Shown in pieces: positions 23,417 through 36,452 of a stretch of 64,000 nt of DNA. Position 1 is the stretch's first letter; each line of letters begins with the position of its first letter. Location: the NCBI GenBank assembly GCA_037974665.1, contig CM075780.1, positions 7,377,768 to 7,441,767 of the forward strand, read 5' to 3'. Made by a program: the position numbers and the translations under genes. The notes under the pieces are model-generated. The model was not told the DNA's origin, made no database searches, and saw nothing but the letters and a program-made list of their open reading frames with translations. The stretch comes from Ehretia macrophylla (lineage: Eukaryota; Streptophyta; Magnoliopsida; Boraginales; Ehretiaceae).

Positions 23417-25264
23417 TGTAATGCCCCGACCCAACCCCACGCTAAAGGTTAAGTCTGGACCCGGTAAACGGACAGAGTCTCCTATGTACCGCGGACATTT
23501 TGGAAACCTGTAAATACTCAAAATAGTTACAATATACCAAACAAGCTTTTATAATTAAAGTTCAAAGGTTCAAGGCCATCCAAGCCATGAAACATACAAC
23601 AACCCCGAACCACACAAGCATGCACCCAACTTAACTTTTCATTAAACCTTTTTAACATGTCATTCTATGATAACATTAGAACAATCTTAGAAGTTGAAAT
23701 CAAACATACCTCTAAACATACACCCTAAGCATACAAGAACTAAAAGAAGAAATTAAAAGTTATTACAAGCCATAGAATTACTACATTTACTACAACCAAC
23801 TATCTTTAACTTGCAACTACAAAGCATATACATAGCCCTAAGGCCACAAAATAGATCATAGTATAATAATACAAGTATGCCATAAAGCAACAAGAAAGCA
23901 CATCCACCTCAGACAACAAACACACAACTACTAGGGCAAAGGCTCAGCCTGCACTTCTTCCTCTTCCACTACCACCTCAACTAGCTGGAGATCACCCTCA
24001 GCACTTCCTGAAACAAGATATCGAGGTATGAGCAACACTATTGCCCAGTAGGGGATAAGGTCTCCCGGGGCGTGTAATGCAACAAATAAGACAATTAAGC
24101 ATTAATAGCACTGAAAACCATTTAAGAAGGACAAAATATTGAATACCACACATTAAAAAGGATACATTCATATAACCCCAGTACTCCAATCTTCACTTGG
24201 TCTTCATTCACGATCGACGAACCACGAACCACGATCACGATCACGATAAGTTGGCATAACCCTAAACACTCCAGTGGGTGTACTCCGGATGTACCCCGAT
24301 AATTCTAAGACCCAACATCCCTTGGCAATCTCTGGACCAGGCAAATGAGGGACTAGGGTACGAAGTTTGAATATCCACTAGCAAGCCCTCTGCCGCCCAA
24401 CCGATATTCAACACATCCGCCCTTGACACTATGGTTGCGCAACCACTATGCAATGCACTTAACAATGGCAAGACAATGCCAACAATATAAGCAATAACAC
24501 ATAGGAGGCTCAACAAAGTAGGTTGACCTCGAAGCAGTTAGGATAGAAGCAGTATATACAAGCAAATAAGCAGTTTTACAAAGGGGCATATACAAGATAC
24601 ATTTAGAATTATACCAAAAGTTCCAAATCAACTTGAAACCACATTTCAACACACAAAGAGTCATGCCATGGTCTTAGAAGCGTGAAACAATTGAATTTGC
24701 ACTTAAACCCCTTTGTTATACAAGCTATTTTCCTTCCAAATCAAAGTTAATATTTCAAATTCAAGGGGAAACAATACCAATCTTCTAATTAACCCCTAAG
24801 GCCCCCTTACAACCCTCAAACACGTGCAATCACCCGCAATTACCCCAAAAGCCCCAATTTCCCTTTTATAGCTTTGAACTACACATACCTCAACCGGCTT
24901 CAAACAAGGGCTGGCAAAGCTTCTATAGTACCTAGGTAGCCTAAGAATACCAAATGTGAAGTCCGATTCCACCTGGATTAGCCTTAACCCCGAAACCCCT
25001 TTGTTAAAGTCGGCTAATTCACGTTATATGCAAGTTTAAAACAATTTGAGTGTACGGGGCTATTAAACTACCTTCATTAGCACCTTTTTCCCATTTGTAC
25101 TATAATTAATATGATTTAATAAAAATGCTAATTCATTAATATTATGCGGTTGAAAAACAGAAGGAATGGTAACTAGGTAAGTCAACAAGTAAAGGACAGA
25201 ATCAAATGCGCAAATAATGGATGCAACAGTAAATGAATGTATAGCAAAAAGCTCGGGCACCACA
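23417..25264 (-). repeat. 5' LTR of E2 (1848 bp), shared with the extra internal fragment
   Basis: + strand TGTAATGCCCCG to GGCACCACA, collinear with 16509-18349. One side meets the tRNA-Met primer site (gag side). The other side meets a polypurine tract and the chromodomain end of another pol copy. Confidence 0.92.
24505..24530 (-). other. Conserved LTR stem-loop, E2 5' LTR
   Basis: In minus sense: GAGG-TCAAC... the same loop CTACTTT with neck GTTGA-G-CCTC. It differs from the 3' LTR copy only at the bulged position. Confidence 0.72.
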
Positions 25265-25942
25265 TCTTCTCCCCCTTAAACTAATTGCGCCCACGCAATT
25301 CTTACATGATTTGGCGAATAACTCTAGATATCGATCTCGCATCTGATCCTCTCTTTCCCAGGTAGTATCCTCTAACCCATGATGATCCCACAGAACTTTA
25401 ACCATCGGTATGCTTTTAGTCCTCGGCTCCTGAACTTTCCAATCAACAATTCAAAGAGGTTTCTCTGTGTAGGTCAAAGTCTCATTGATCTCTAGTGGCT
25501 CGGGCTCAAGAACATGAGAAGGATCTGGCTGATACTTCCGAAGCATAGAAACATGGAAGACATCATGAATCTTGCCTAGGCTTGGAGGCAAAGCTAGTCA
25601 ATAAGCCAATTCACCAACAGTTTCAATTACTTCAAACGGTCCCATGTAACGAGGACTGAGTTTACCTCCCTTGCCATGCCGAATCAAGCTCTTGCGAGGA
25701 AAAATTTTCAGAAATACCCGATCTCCTACGGCAAATTTCAAATCACGATGGCATCTATCTGCATAACTCTTTTGCCGACTCTGTGCTGTAAGCATTCTTT
25801 TTCTGATAAGCTGAACATTATCAATTATTCTGTTCATTTCTGGCAATAGAGTAGGATCAATAGATTTCAACTCTCCAACCTCATCCCAATATAAAGGAGA
25901 TCTGCATTTACGTCCATACAAAGCTTCATACGATGCCATACC
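25265..25942 (-). pseudogene. Extra E2-family pol fragment (integrase tail and chromodomain)
   Basis: Nearly identical to 18350-19030: polypurine tract, chromodomain and integrase C-terminal region in the same minus orientation. It stops where E3 sequence begins. It is the remnant of a second, tandemly joined copy of the element upstream of the shared LTR. Broken and incomplete. Confidence 0.9.
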
Positions 25943-25967
25943 ATAGAAGATATCATCTTTTAAGCCC
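25940..25967. repeat. 28-bp filler duplicate at the E2/E3 junction
   Basis: Bases 25940-25967 repeat 26166-26193 exactly. The segment stands between E2 sequence and the collinear E3 LTR, out of its normal order. Short templated copies of this kind mark repair of a double-strand break by end joining. Confidence 0.85.
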
Positions 25968-27190
25968 AAATTAAATAAAACAAGGAAATATTAGAAAAGA
26001 AAATAACTAATTAAATAAAAGACAAAGGTTAAAAAGCGAGACTAAACAAGTAATCGTAAAAGGCTAAGGTTCGGAATCCACCTTGCTAATCCTAACGTCA
26101 ACTATATTTGATCATTAATTTTTCCCAAATTTTACTACATGATAATCTCGCAGTCTAGCCTCGTTACCATAGAAGATATCATCTTTTAAGCCCTAAGTTA
26201 ATCAATCCCAAAAGTATGTTTATTCTTACTTTGCAAAAGAATCTTCAAATTATTAATTGTATCCCAACTAGAAATCACAATTAATATTCGGCATTAAAAA
26301 TCAAAACTTTCAATTATTAAGAATTATTCAAAGCATGAGAAAAACATGATTAAACCCATCAAAGAAATTATCTCAACAATTGATGAAAGAATAAACATTA
26401 AACATGAATGATCAAGTTATGGGAAAAAATTAATTCACAAATATAGTATCTATTAAAATTACCAAGGCTTCATCGTCACCTTAGCGAAGAAAATTAGCCT
26501 GACATTCTAACGAAACTAAAATAACAATTCTGAAAAATAAACATTATTTACATAAATTAAAGTAAAGGAAAGAAAACGTTACAGAGTTTAAATACGAAGA
26601 AACTCCAAAAGCATCCTAATGTCTCGCAGAAGAAGAAAAACTAATAAAAGTAAACTAATTTTTTTTTACTGAATTTCCGCCGTTGCTACTGCTCCTTCTC
26701 GCTTACTTTGTTGTGCCTTAAATAGGCACAAGTCTTTTTTTTCCTAACAGACCTTGGCCAATGGGCCAAGGCTTGCTTGAAATTTTTTTATTCCAAGTCC
26801 AAATTGGACTTGGATGATGTACGGCCAAGGCTTATGATAAGCCTTGGTCAACTTATTATTATTATTATTATTTTCTATTTTCTTTTTTTTTTGTTTTATT
26901 TCTTCAAATTAAATATTCTTCAATAAGCTTTTGATCTTTTCTTCTCGTGCAATTCTTCAAAACTTTGCTTTAAGTGTTATTTCACCAGCACAACTCTTGA
27001 TCTGCATGTCCTTGAGTTCTTTATATTTAATTACTTTCTCACGTACAAACAACTTTTTACCCCTGAAATATGAAAAAGTCTCAAATAAGTGATAAATAAA
27101 TTAATGACTTAATACTTATTAATTATGCTCAAATTGAATGTAACAAAGTCTAATTTAAATATAAAAATATGCAAACCCCGACTTATATCA
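25968..27190 (-). repeat. 3' LTR remnant of E3
   Basis: Collinear with about 35510-36799 of the 5' LTR, ending TTATATCA before the polypurine tract. It retains the three inverted repeats (26752-26771, 26792-26814, 26825-26847) and a TTA microsatellite near 26848. Confidence 0.9.
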
Positions 27191-27200
27191 CAACCCCCAA
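27191..27200 (-). other. Polypurine tract of E3
   Basis: TTGGGGGTTG in minus sense, directly before the LTR start TGATATAAG. Confidence 0.7.
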
Positions 27201-29487
27201 TCAGCGTATTGCTAGTCCCTAGCAATTGAAGCGATATAAAAGATTATTGAATAAATAAACATCAAATGATTTTTTTTTCTTCCCTAAACCTTCACTCAAG
27301 TCAATACACCAAGCAAAAAAAACTACAATTGTTAGAGATGTTCACATATCATCAACTCAGCGTGTGTGAATGAGTTAGCAAGCACAATACCAACTCCTCA
27401 TCTTCAGATATCACGACTCAAGTCCCCTTTCAGAGAATACATGTCAACTTAATCCTCATAGATATGATCACTCAACAAGCAACAACACTCAGAGGATAAG
27501 GTGTAATACTCTCAACTAGTATATGTGAGTTGAGGAATATAAACAAATAAGAATCTCACATATAAGTATGAATGAAGGAACAGTAAATGAAGAAGATATA
27601 ATATATAGTCTCATGAAAGGAATACCAAAAATACTTCATATCACCCTTTTAGATCCATTATATATTGTCAATATTGCCATGTAACCCCTAAGATCAAGTA
27701 AGAAATTTTTTTAGGACGCAATGTTGGTAAATAGGATATATGTATAAGGGTTAAGGTGAAGTGATGAATGTCAAAAGTGTCTCAAGATTACTTGGGAAAT
27801 ACTTTCAGCTTTTCTGTTCAATACTCATCTTCTACTCTTTTGCTCATTTACATCTTTCACAACTCCATTAGTTTTTCACTGACTTTATTCATTTTTTCGA
27901 TTTTTTTTTTGTTTTTTTTTCCTTGTACTTTTTTTTTGTATTTCCCCCCCCCCCCCCTTTTTTTTGGAAAAATACACATTTCCATCACTGTTTTCTTCCC
28001 CTCAACTATGAAAACTTCAATAACGATAAAAAAAAAACGTCTCAAATAAGTCATCCTACTCCAAGAAGATAAAATCACTAGTAACAAGAGTAGCTAATGC
28101 AACTAACAAATTTAAGCTCATAATCTCCATCAATGCTGACAGAATGTTCCCACTTTCTACTTGAAACACTTTGGGAAAATGGGTTTACGAAGGAAAGGCT
28201 AATTTCAAGGCTTAACGGGGCGACTAGTAGTTATGTAAAGAAAAGAAAAGAAAAAAAAGAATATATTATTATAAGGCTCAAAACAAGAAACAAGGCCTAA
28301 CTGTCATCTCTTAAAGATTTACATGGCTTACCCAAAATTTCACGACTTCACTTCAAGTGTGACATAAAGAACTTTTAGGCAAATAAAGGAAAGAATAATG
28401 AGACTATTCAACGATATAACATGAGCTTCCACAAAGGAAAATAATCAGATGGCCAAGAAAGTAACACTCTGCAATAAATGATAGGCTCAAGACTCACAAG
28501 GGTTGAAATAGTTTTCACATATTCTCTTCAGGTTATCTCATCATTCAATCCTTCAACAAAAAGTAGTATTGTGTTGCTACATGAATGTGCAAGGAGTTGA
28601 GTATGATGATAGTGAAGTCCTTTTCACAAAAGCGGCTAATTAACTTGGCATACAACTTAAGCTAAGACAAGGGGAAAAAGAAGGGAGAAACAAAAATAAT
28701 GATGATTGGAAAATAACTCCCCACCCCCAATCAAAACCAAACATTGTCTTCAATGTTTAAAAATAAACTCTCAAATATATGAAACAATGAACGGAGAGTA
28801 AAAACAAATAAAGAAAGTGCATGAGAGAACAAGTTAGCTAAGAAAATAAAGTCTGTACGAGAACATACCTGAAGCACTTGATAAGAAAAAGGAGAACAAT
28901 GCCTTAAATCTGAAACTATTTAGTGAAACCCAACAAAAAAACAAGAGAAAGCAAAGTAACAAGAAACAACAAAAATAATAATTTTTTTTATTTTTATTTA
29001 CTTTTTCCATTTTTTTATTTTTATTTTTTGTTGGCCTACACTATTTACATCCCCATACAAAGGCTCCGAACTCTGGGAGGCACTAAAATCGACTCTATGA
29101 AACAATAAAAATAATGAACGAACTAAAACAAAAATAGAAAAAAGAGATAGAATTTAAATACCTGGATCCATTTAATGTCAGCAAGTAAGACAAGTCCTGT
29201 GAAACTTCAGAAATAGAGTTAACCAAGTACATTAAAAATGCGGAGGAGAGGCCATTAATTTCAAACCACCAACGTACTTAAACCCCGGTCAGTCCCCCAT
29301 ACTTAGGAGGGAAAGCTAGGCATTACGCTTTCGGCCAATGGTTTTACTTTCATAGTATCCATTCTAGTTAACCCCAAAACTTCCATTACACAAGATAATC
29401 CATTTTCGAGAAAATGGTAAAGCCCACTATAACCCAGTGGAGGTCCAACCTAAAGTTGGGAAAAATAAAGATTGCATATAGAATATT
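27201..29487 (-). other. Non-coding 3' internal region of E3
   Basis: About 2.3 kb between integrase and the polypurine tract, AT-rich with long T runs and a run of 14 C at 27944-27957. No recognisable protein. Athila elements often have a long stretch here, sometimes with an envelope-like frame; I see no support for one. Confidence 0.7.
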
Positions 29488-32400
29488 CTAATCCTGATAA
29501 ACATGATCATCTACCAGAACCTCTTCGATCTCTAGGTTTTTAAGTTCTAGAAATGGTTTTAATCGTTGCCCATTTACTTTAAAAATATTACCATTCTGAG
29601 GATTTTCAATTTCAATAGCACCATGAGGATAGACAGTACACACAACATATGGACCAGACCACCTAGATCTCAGTTTTCCTGGAAATAAATGTAAACGGGA
29701 ATTATACAACAAGACTTTTTGACCAGGCTCAAAGGATTTCCTAAAGATGTTAGAATCATGCACTTTCTTCATTCTATCTTTATATGACTTGGCACAATCA
29801 TAAGCATCATTACGGATTTCCTCCAACTCATTGAGTTGAAATTTTCTTTGAAGACCTGCCTTATCAAGATCAAAATTTAAAATTCTGATAGCCCAGTATG
29901 CCTTATACTCTAGCACAACAGGAAGATGACATGCTTTACCAAACACTAGACGATATGGAGACATTCCAATGGGAGTCTTATATGTTGTCCTATATGCCCA
30001 CAATGCATCATCTAATTTCAAAGACTAATCTTTCCGTATGGGATATACGGTCTTTTCTAGAATTCTTTTTATTTCCCTGTTAGATATTTCAACCTGACCA
30101 CTAATCTGTGGATGATAAGGGGTAGCTACCTTATGAGTAATGCCATATTTTTTCATTAACTGCTCAAACACCTTATTGCAAAAATGTCTACCCCCATCAC
30201 TAATGATTGCCCTTGGAGTACCAAATCGTGCAAAAATGTGTTCTTTCAAAAATTTAACAACTGTTCTATGATCATTACTCCTACATGCTTTAGCCTTTAT
30301 CCATTTTGACAGATAATCTACTCCAACTAGAATGTAAAGATTACCAAAAGAATTAGGGAATGGCCCCATAAAATCAATACCCCAAACATAAAAAAATATC
30401 AACAATTAAAATTGGGTTCAAAGGCATCATGTTTTTCTTACCAATACTCCCTAATCTCTGGCATCGTTCACAAGCTCTACAATAATCATGCGAATCATGA
30501 AATATAGAAAGCCAATAAAATCCACATTGCAAAATTTTAGTAGCTGTTTTCCTAGAGCTAAAGTGACCACCACATGCATGATCATGACAAAAAGAAATAA
30601 TATTTTGTTGTTCACTTTCAGGAATGCATCTTCTAATAATCTGGTCAGGACAATATTTAAACAAGTAGGGATCATCCCAAAAGAAATGTTTTACCTCAGA
30701 CAAAAACTTGAACTTATCTTGCTTGCTCCAATGTGTTGGTAGCTGATTTGTAACCAAGTAGTTTACAATATCAGCATACCATGGTGTTTGAGAAATCTGT
30801 AGCAGCTGCTCATCAGGAAAAGACTCAACAATAGGAGAAACATTATCATCATGCTCAATCACTAATCTAGATAAATGATCAGCTACTACATTTTCTGACC
30901 CCTTTTTATCTCTAATCTCAAGATCAAATTCTTGAAGAAGTAAAATTCATCTAATGAGTCTAGCCTTAGTATCCTTTTTAGAGAACAAATATTTCAAAGC
31001 AGCATGATCAAAAAATATGACAACTTTAGACCCTAGAATATAAGATCTGAATTTTTCCAAAGCAAAAACAACAGCCAATAGCTCTTTCTCAGTGGTGGAA
31101 TAGTTCAATTGAGCATCATTCAGTGTTCTGCTAGCATAATAAATCACATGAGGAAGTTTATCAATTCGTTGACCCAAAACAGCACCAATAGCATAATCAG
31201 AAGCATCACACATAATTTCAAAAGGCACATTCCAATCAGGTGATCTAATAATAGGTGCATAAGTCAATTCATTTTTCGGTCTATTGAAAGCTTCAATGCA
31301 TGCATCATCAAAAACAAAAGGTGTATCCTTACCAAGGAGATTACATAAAGGTCTAGCTATCTTACTAAAATCTTTTATGAACCTCCTATAAAATCCTGCA
31401 TGGCCAAGAAATGATTTAATTTCTTTTACATTCCTAGGAAAAGGAAGATTAGAAATCAAACCAATTTTTGCCTTATCTACTTCAATGCCTTTTTCAGAAA
31501 TAATATGACCAAGTACAATACCCTTTTTAACCATGAAGTGACATTTTTTCCAATTATGCACAAGATTCTTTTCTTTACACCTAGCTAGCACCAAAGATAA
31601 ATTATGCAAACAAGTATCAAATGATGTTCCAAAGACATAAAAATCATCCATAAACACTTCTAAAAATTGCCCAACCATATCAGAAAAAATACAAATCATG
31701 CATCTTTGAAAAGTGGCCGGAGCATTGCACAACCCAAAAGGCATGCAACGATATGCAAAAGTGCCAAATGGACATGTAAATGTGGTCATTTCTTGATCCT
31801 CAGGTGCAATTGCAATTTGATTATAACCAGAATATCCATCAAGAAAACAATAATATGTATGGCTAGCTAATTTTTCCAACATCTGATCTATGAAAGGGAG
31901 AGGGAAGTGATCTTTCCTAGTCATAGAATTCAACTTACGATAATCAATACACACTCTCCACCCAGTTTTCACTCTTGTTGGAACTAGCTCATCATCTTCA
32001 TTTTTAACAACAGTTACACCAGACTTCTTAGGTACTACCTGCACAGGACTCACCCAATTACTGTCAGAAATAGGATAGATAACACCCACATCTAAAAGTT
32101 TTAGAATTTTAGCCTTTACCACATCTTGCATGATAGGATTTAGACGCCTTTGTGATTCACGTGTAGGCTTAGCATCTTCCTCCAAATGGATTCTATGCAT
32201 AACAACTGATGGACTAATACCCTTAATGTCTGCTATTGTCCAACCTATGGCCTCTTTATTCTCTTGTAAAACACTCACTAACAGACGTTCTTGAGACTCA
32301 TCTAAATCAAAAGCTACAATGGCGGGCAGTGTCTCATTAGCTCCTAAAAAGACATATTTAAGGGTATCTAGCAAAGGCTTTAACTCTAACTTAGGTGGCT

Positions 32401-33937
32401 CGACTACAGATGGTAATGGTGGTGATGAGGAAAGGGTAAGCAGTAATGGTTTAGGCTGCCACTTATCAACATTCATGAGAGGCACATAATCTAGCAAAGC
32501 ATTAACCTCAGCAACAACATTATCAATATCCAAATCAAAACCAAAATAAGCTAAGCATGCTTCTAATGGGTCAACACAACTTGACTGCACAAATGCATCA
32601 TGAACTAAATCTTCAATCATATTAATTTCACAGACATCATCATTATCATCAGGCATTTGTTTACTTATATGAAAAATATTAAGCTCAACAGTCATGTTAC
32701 CAAAAGAAATTTTCATCACACCATTCCTACAATTAATCAATGCATTTGATGTGGCTAGAAATGGACGACCCAAAATAACATGAGTTTGCCTAGCAAGGTT
32801 ATCAACAGGCTCAGTATCCAGAACAACAAAATCCACCAGGAAGTAAAAAGTATCTGCCTTAATAAAAATATCCTCAATTATACCTCTCGGAATTTTTACT
32901 AATCTATTAGCTAACTGCAGTGTCATCCTAGTAGGCTTTAGCTCACCTAGACCTAATTGCAGGTAAACAGAGTAAGGCAGTAAATTCACACTTGCACCTA
33001 AATCTAGCAAAGCTCTCTCAATATGATGTTCTCCAATTCTGCAAGAAATAGTAGGAGATCCAGGATCTTTATACTTAACAGGATATTTATTTTGAATCAC
33101 TGAGCTCACCTGTTCTGTTAAAAATGCTTTCTTAGGAACATTTGTCTTTCTTTTTGCTGTAACAAGATCTTTCAAAAATTTAGCATATGCAGGCACTTGT
33201 TTAATGGCATCCAGAAAAGGTATATTTATTTGTACCTGTTTGAAGACCTCTAAAATGTCACCAACCTGTGCACTGTCTTTCTTACTAAGAAGCCTATGGG
33301 GAAATGGAGCTTTAGGCATGAACTCTTTAATTTCAGGCTCTATGACTATAGGATGTGACTCTTTAGGCTCTATAGGTGTATCATGTGATGAATGCACTCT
33401 ACTTTCATTATGATCATCCTCAGAGTTTTTAGCTTTCTCTACTTTCCTATTGCTACGCTCAGGAACAGTTACATGGTTATCAATTTGCTTACCAGACCTA
33501 AGTGTAGTGATGGATTGCACATGCTCCTGCCCTGAATTAGAACTAGATGCCCCATTAATAGCATATTTCCCCTTTGGATTGGGTATGGGCTGACTTGAAA
33601 ATTTTCCTTTCTCTCTTTCTCCTACCTCTGTGGCCAATTGACCCATCTGAGTCTCTAACTTAGCTATAGCATTAGTGTTCAATTGAGTTGAATTTTTCAT
33701 TTCCTGAATTGTCTGGGTCGTGGTCTGCATGAATGCTTTAAGAGACTCCTCTAGTGATGATTGTTGCCTAGACTGACCTGCAAACTGAGGTGGAACCTGA
33801 GCATGAGAGTAGTTCTGATTTGGTGGCCTAAACTGATTCTGATATTGCACTGGTGGGACAACTGGGTTACCAAAAGGTTGATTTAATTTCCAAGAAAGAT
33901 TTGGATGGTTCCGCAAATTAGGATTATATGTCTCCAT
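29488..33937 (-). pseudogene. E3 pol region (protease, RT, RNase H, integrase)
   Basis: Minus order: a linker rich in N, Q and P; protease region (LLDLGASVNLLPYS) near 33000; reverse transcriptase with VCIDYRKLNSMTRKDHFPLPFIDQML and the FMDDFYVFG active site; RNase H (CDASDYAIGAVLGQ) near 31200; integrase zinc finger (HDHACGGHF...CRACERCQ) near 30500; and catalytic core (GIDFMGPFP...) from about 30380 to 30025. The C-terminal part ([26 protein letters not shown]) reaches 29488. One long open stretch of about a thousand codons covers protease to RNase H. A few breaks remain; a fossil. Confidence 0.9.
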
Positions 33938-33982
33938 ATATGGATTAACAAATGGCCTTCCTAAATTATTATGTGAATTCGC

Positions 33983-34951
33983 TTATTCAGCATGACACTC
34001 ATTATATGTAGGCATAGAAGGACACATTGCAGTTACATGCATAGGACTCGCACAAATAGAACATATTTCATTATGAACATTGTTAACAGAACCTCCTCCA
34101 TTATTCACAGCTAAGGCATCTACTTTTCTTGTAAGAGCATCTAATCTAGCCTTTATATCTACCTCCTCACTAATCTCATACAAACCCCCTTTCTTTGCTG
34201 TCTGAACTGACTTCTCTTTACGGTTAGAGAAATCCCATTGCTGGGAGCTCTCTGACAAACCTTCAAGAAAATTATATGCATCATCCTCTGTTAGACTCAA
34301 GAAACCCCCACCATTCATTGACTCTACCATATTCCTACTTGACTGTGTCAACCCATTATAAAAGTATTGCACTAATCTCCAAGTTTCAAAACCATGATGA
34401 GGACATTTAATTTGCAAATCCTTAAACCTCTCCCAACTTTCATAAAATTTTTCTTGCTCATCCTGACAAAAATTAGTAATTTCTCTCCTTAAAGCATTAG
34501 TTTTATTCATGGGAAATAATTTTGACAAAAACTTTTTTACCATTGCTGCCTAAGATGTAATAGATCTAGAAGGAAGAGAATTAAGCCATGATTTGGCCTT
34601 ATCCTTTAGTGAAAAAGGAAATAGGCGCAAGCGAACATATTCTTCAGAAAAATTTTGAAATTTAAATGTAGTACATATTTCCAAAAATTCTTTAACATGC
34701 AAATAAGGATCCTCTCTATCTAGACCATGAAAAGTGGGAAGAAGATTTATTACCTGTGGTTTTAACTCAAAATGTGTGGCTGTAGTGGCAGGCAAAACTA
34801 TGCATGAAGGAGGATTGGTAGAGATGGGGTGGAACAACTCCCTAAGAGGCTTAATCTCCTCTCCTTGTTGACTCATTTTAGATTCTTGTTCTAACTCAAT
34901 GCTAACTAGCATGTTTGTGTGATCACGTGCCCAAACTTTCATGCAACACAA
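33983..34951 (-). pseudogene. E3 gag region
   Basis: Gag capsid-type sequence (LFPFSLKDKAKSWLNSLPS, then CQDEQEKFYESWERFKDL and YNGLTQSSRNMVESMNGGGF) followed by a short Cys-containing nucleocapsid-like motif (CSICASPMHVTAMCP) near 34030. Typical of Athila/Tat gag. Lies just after the leader and primer site. Broken. Confidence 0.88.
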
Positions 34952-35097
34952 ATATCACACAAAAGAAACAAAGAAATAAAATAAAGAATGCACTTATTAT
35001 TTTTTTATTTTTTTTTTCATTTTTTTTTTCAAAAAGCAATAAAACAACTAGTAGAAGAAAAGCCTAACCAAAAGTCTAAAAACTTATCCTATTCAAG

Positions 35098-35115
35098 TCC
35101 CCGACAACGGCGCCA
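35098..35115 (-). other. Primer-binding site of E3 (tRNA-Asp)
   Basis: TGGCGCCGTTGTCGGGGA in minus sense, six bases past the LTR end. This is the tRNA-Asp type primer site used by Athila and Tat lineages. Confidence 0.9.
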
Positions 35116-36272
35116 AAAACTTGTTGTATGTTTTAAATTACTCGCAAGTGCACGAACCGTATGAAGGTATAGCTTAGGCAAATACGAGGTCGATCCCTCA
35201 GAGACTTGTTCAGTTAAGATCAAATTTTAGACTCAGATTTAGACTTCCTAATCTAGTTGGAAAGATTGATATTCTAGGTTGAGATAAAATAATAAAAGAC
35301 TAAACAATAAATCTAAATAAGTAAGACAATTAAAAATCCTAAGACAAAAGTAATTAATAATTTTAAGAACGAAAATAAAGTAAAACTAAAAGAATATATA
35401 ATGAATCTAGAGACTTAATAAATAAATTCTAAAATAAGAACAACTAATAAATTGAATGAAATAAATTAATAAATTCTAAAACGAAAACAATTAATAACTT
35501 GAGCAAAATCAATTAAAATAAACTAAAACAAGGAAATATTAGAAAAGAAAATAACTAATTAAATAAAAGACAAAGGTTAAAAAGTGAGACTAACAAGTAA
35601 TCGTAAAAGGCTAAGGCTCGAAATCCACCTTGTTAATCCTAACGTCAACTATATTTGATCATTAATTTTTCTCAAATTTTACTACATGATAATCTCGCAG
35701 TCAAGCTTCGCTACCATGGAAAATATCATCTTTTAAGCCCTAAGTTAATGAAACCAAAAGTATGTTTATTCTTACTTTGCAAAAGAATCTTCAAATAATT
35801 AATTGTATCCCAACTAGAAATCACAATTAATATTCGGCATTAAAAATCAAAACTTTCAATTATTAAGAATCATTCAAAGCATGAGAGAAACAGGATTAAA
35901 CCCATCTAAGAAATTATCTCAACAATTGATAAAAGAATAAACATTAAACATGAATGATCAAGTTATGGGAAAAAATTAATTCACAAATATAGTATCTATG
36001 AGAATTAACTAAGGTTTCATCGTCACCTTAGCAAAGAAAATTAGCTTGACATTCTAACAAAACTAAAATAACAATTCTGAAAAATAAACATTATTTAAAT
36101 AAATTAAAGTAAAGGAAAGAAAACGTTACAGAGTTTAAATGCGAAGAAACTCCAAAAGCATCCTAATGTCTCGTAGAAGAAGAAAAACTAATAAAACTAA
36201 ACTAATTTTTTTATTGAATTTCCGCCGCTGCTGCTCTGCTCGCTGCCCCTTCCAGTTTCGTCTTCCATGTGC

Positions 36273-36281
36273 CTTATATAG
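36273..36281 (-). promoter_or_regulatory. TATA-like box in E3 5' LTR
   Basis: TATATAAGG in minus sense, flanked by GTGCC/GGCAC arms. It stands downstream of the three inverted repeats, as expected for the U3 promoter that would drive the genomic transcript. The 3' LTR has TATTTAAGG at the same place. Confidence 0.6.
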
Positions 36282-36306
36282 GCACAAAGTTTTTTTCCTC
36301 AACCGA

Positions 36307-36452
36307 CCTTGGCCAATGGGCCAAGGCTTTGCTGACTTCATTTTTTTTTTTATATTCCAAGTCCAACTTGGACTTGTTTGCTTTTTTTTATATTATTCCA
36401 GTCCAAAAGTGGACTTGGATGATGTACGACCAAGGCTTATGATAAGCCTTGG
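36307..36452 (-). repeat. Three consecutive inverted repeats in E3 U3
   Basis: 36307-36326: CCTTGGCC/GGCCAAGG with a 4-nt gap. 36358-36376: CAAGTCCAA/TTGGACTTG with a 1-nt gap. 36430-36452: CCAAGGCTTAT/ATAAGCCTTGG with a 1-nt gap. All three are kept in the 3' LTR (26752-26847), where the middle one has 11-bp arms. Confidence 0.85.

Larger units (their letters stand above)
16509..25942 (-). mobile_element. E2: Ty3/gypsy chromovirus, LTR-internal-LTR-internal arrangement
   Basis: Read on the minus strand: a fragment of internal 3' sequence (25942-25265), an LTR (25264-23417), a full internal region with primer-binding site, gag and pol (23416-18350), and a second LTR (18349-16509). Pol order is protease, reverse transcriptase, RNase H, integrase, chromodomain, as in plant chromoviruses; the tRNA-Met primer site agrees. 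The C-terminal pattern ending in a TWE...YPELF-like chromodomain resembles the Tekay/Del lineage. The coding region is broken in several places. The LTRs look about 93-97% identical in the stretches I compared, suggesting insertion within the last few million years, with the caveat that in a shared-LTR arrangement they may not date one event. Confidence 0.9.

Noticed and set aside
27768-28087. Overlapping short frames on both strands, possible envelope-like gene of E3
   Set aside because: They arise from T/C homopolymer runs. No transmembrane or signal pattern beyond low-complexity Phe/Leu and Lys runs.
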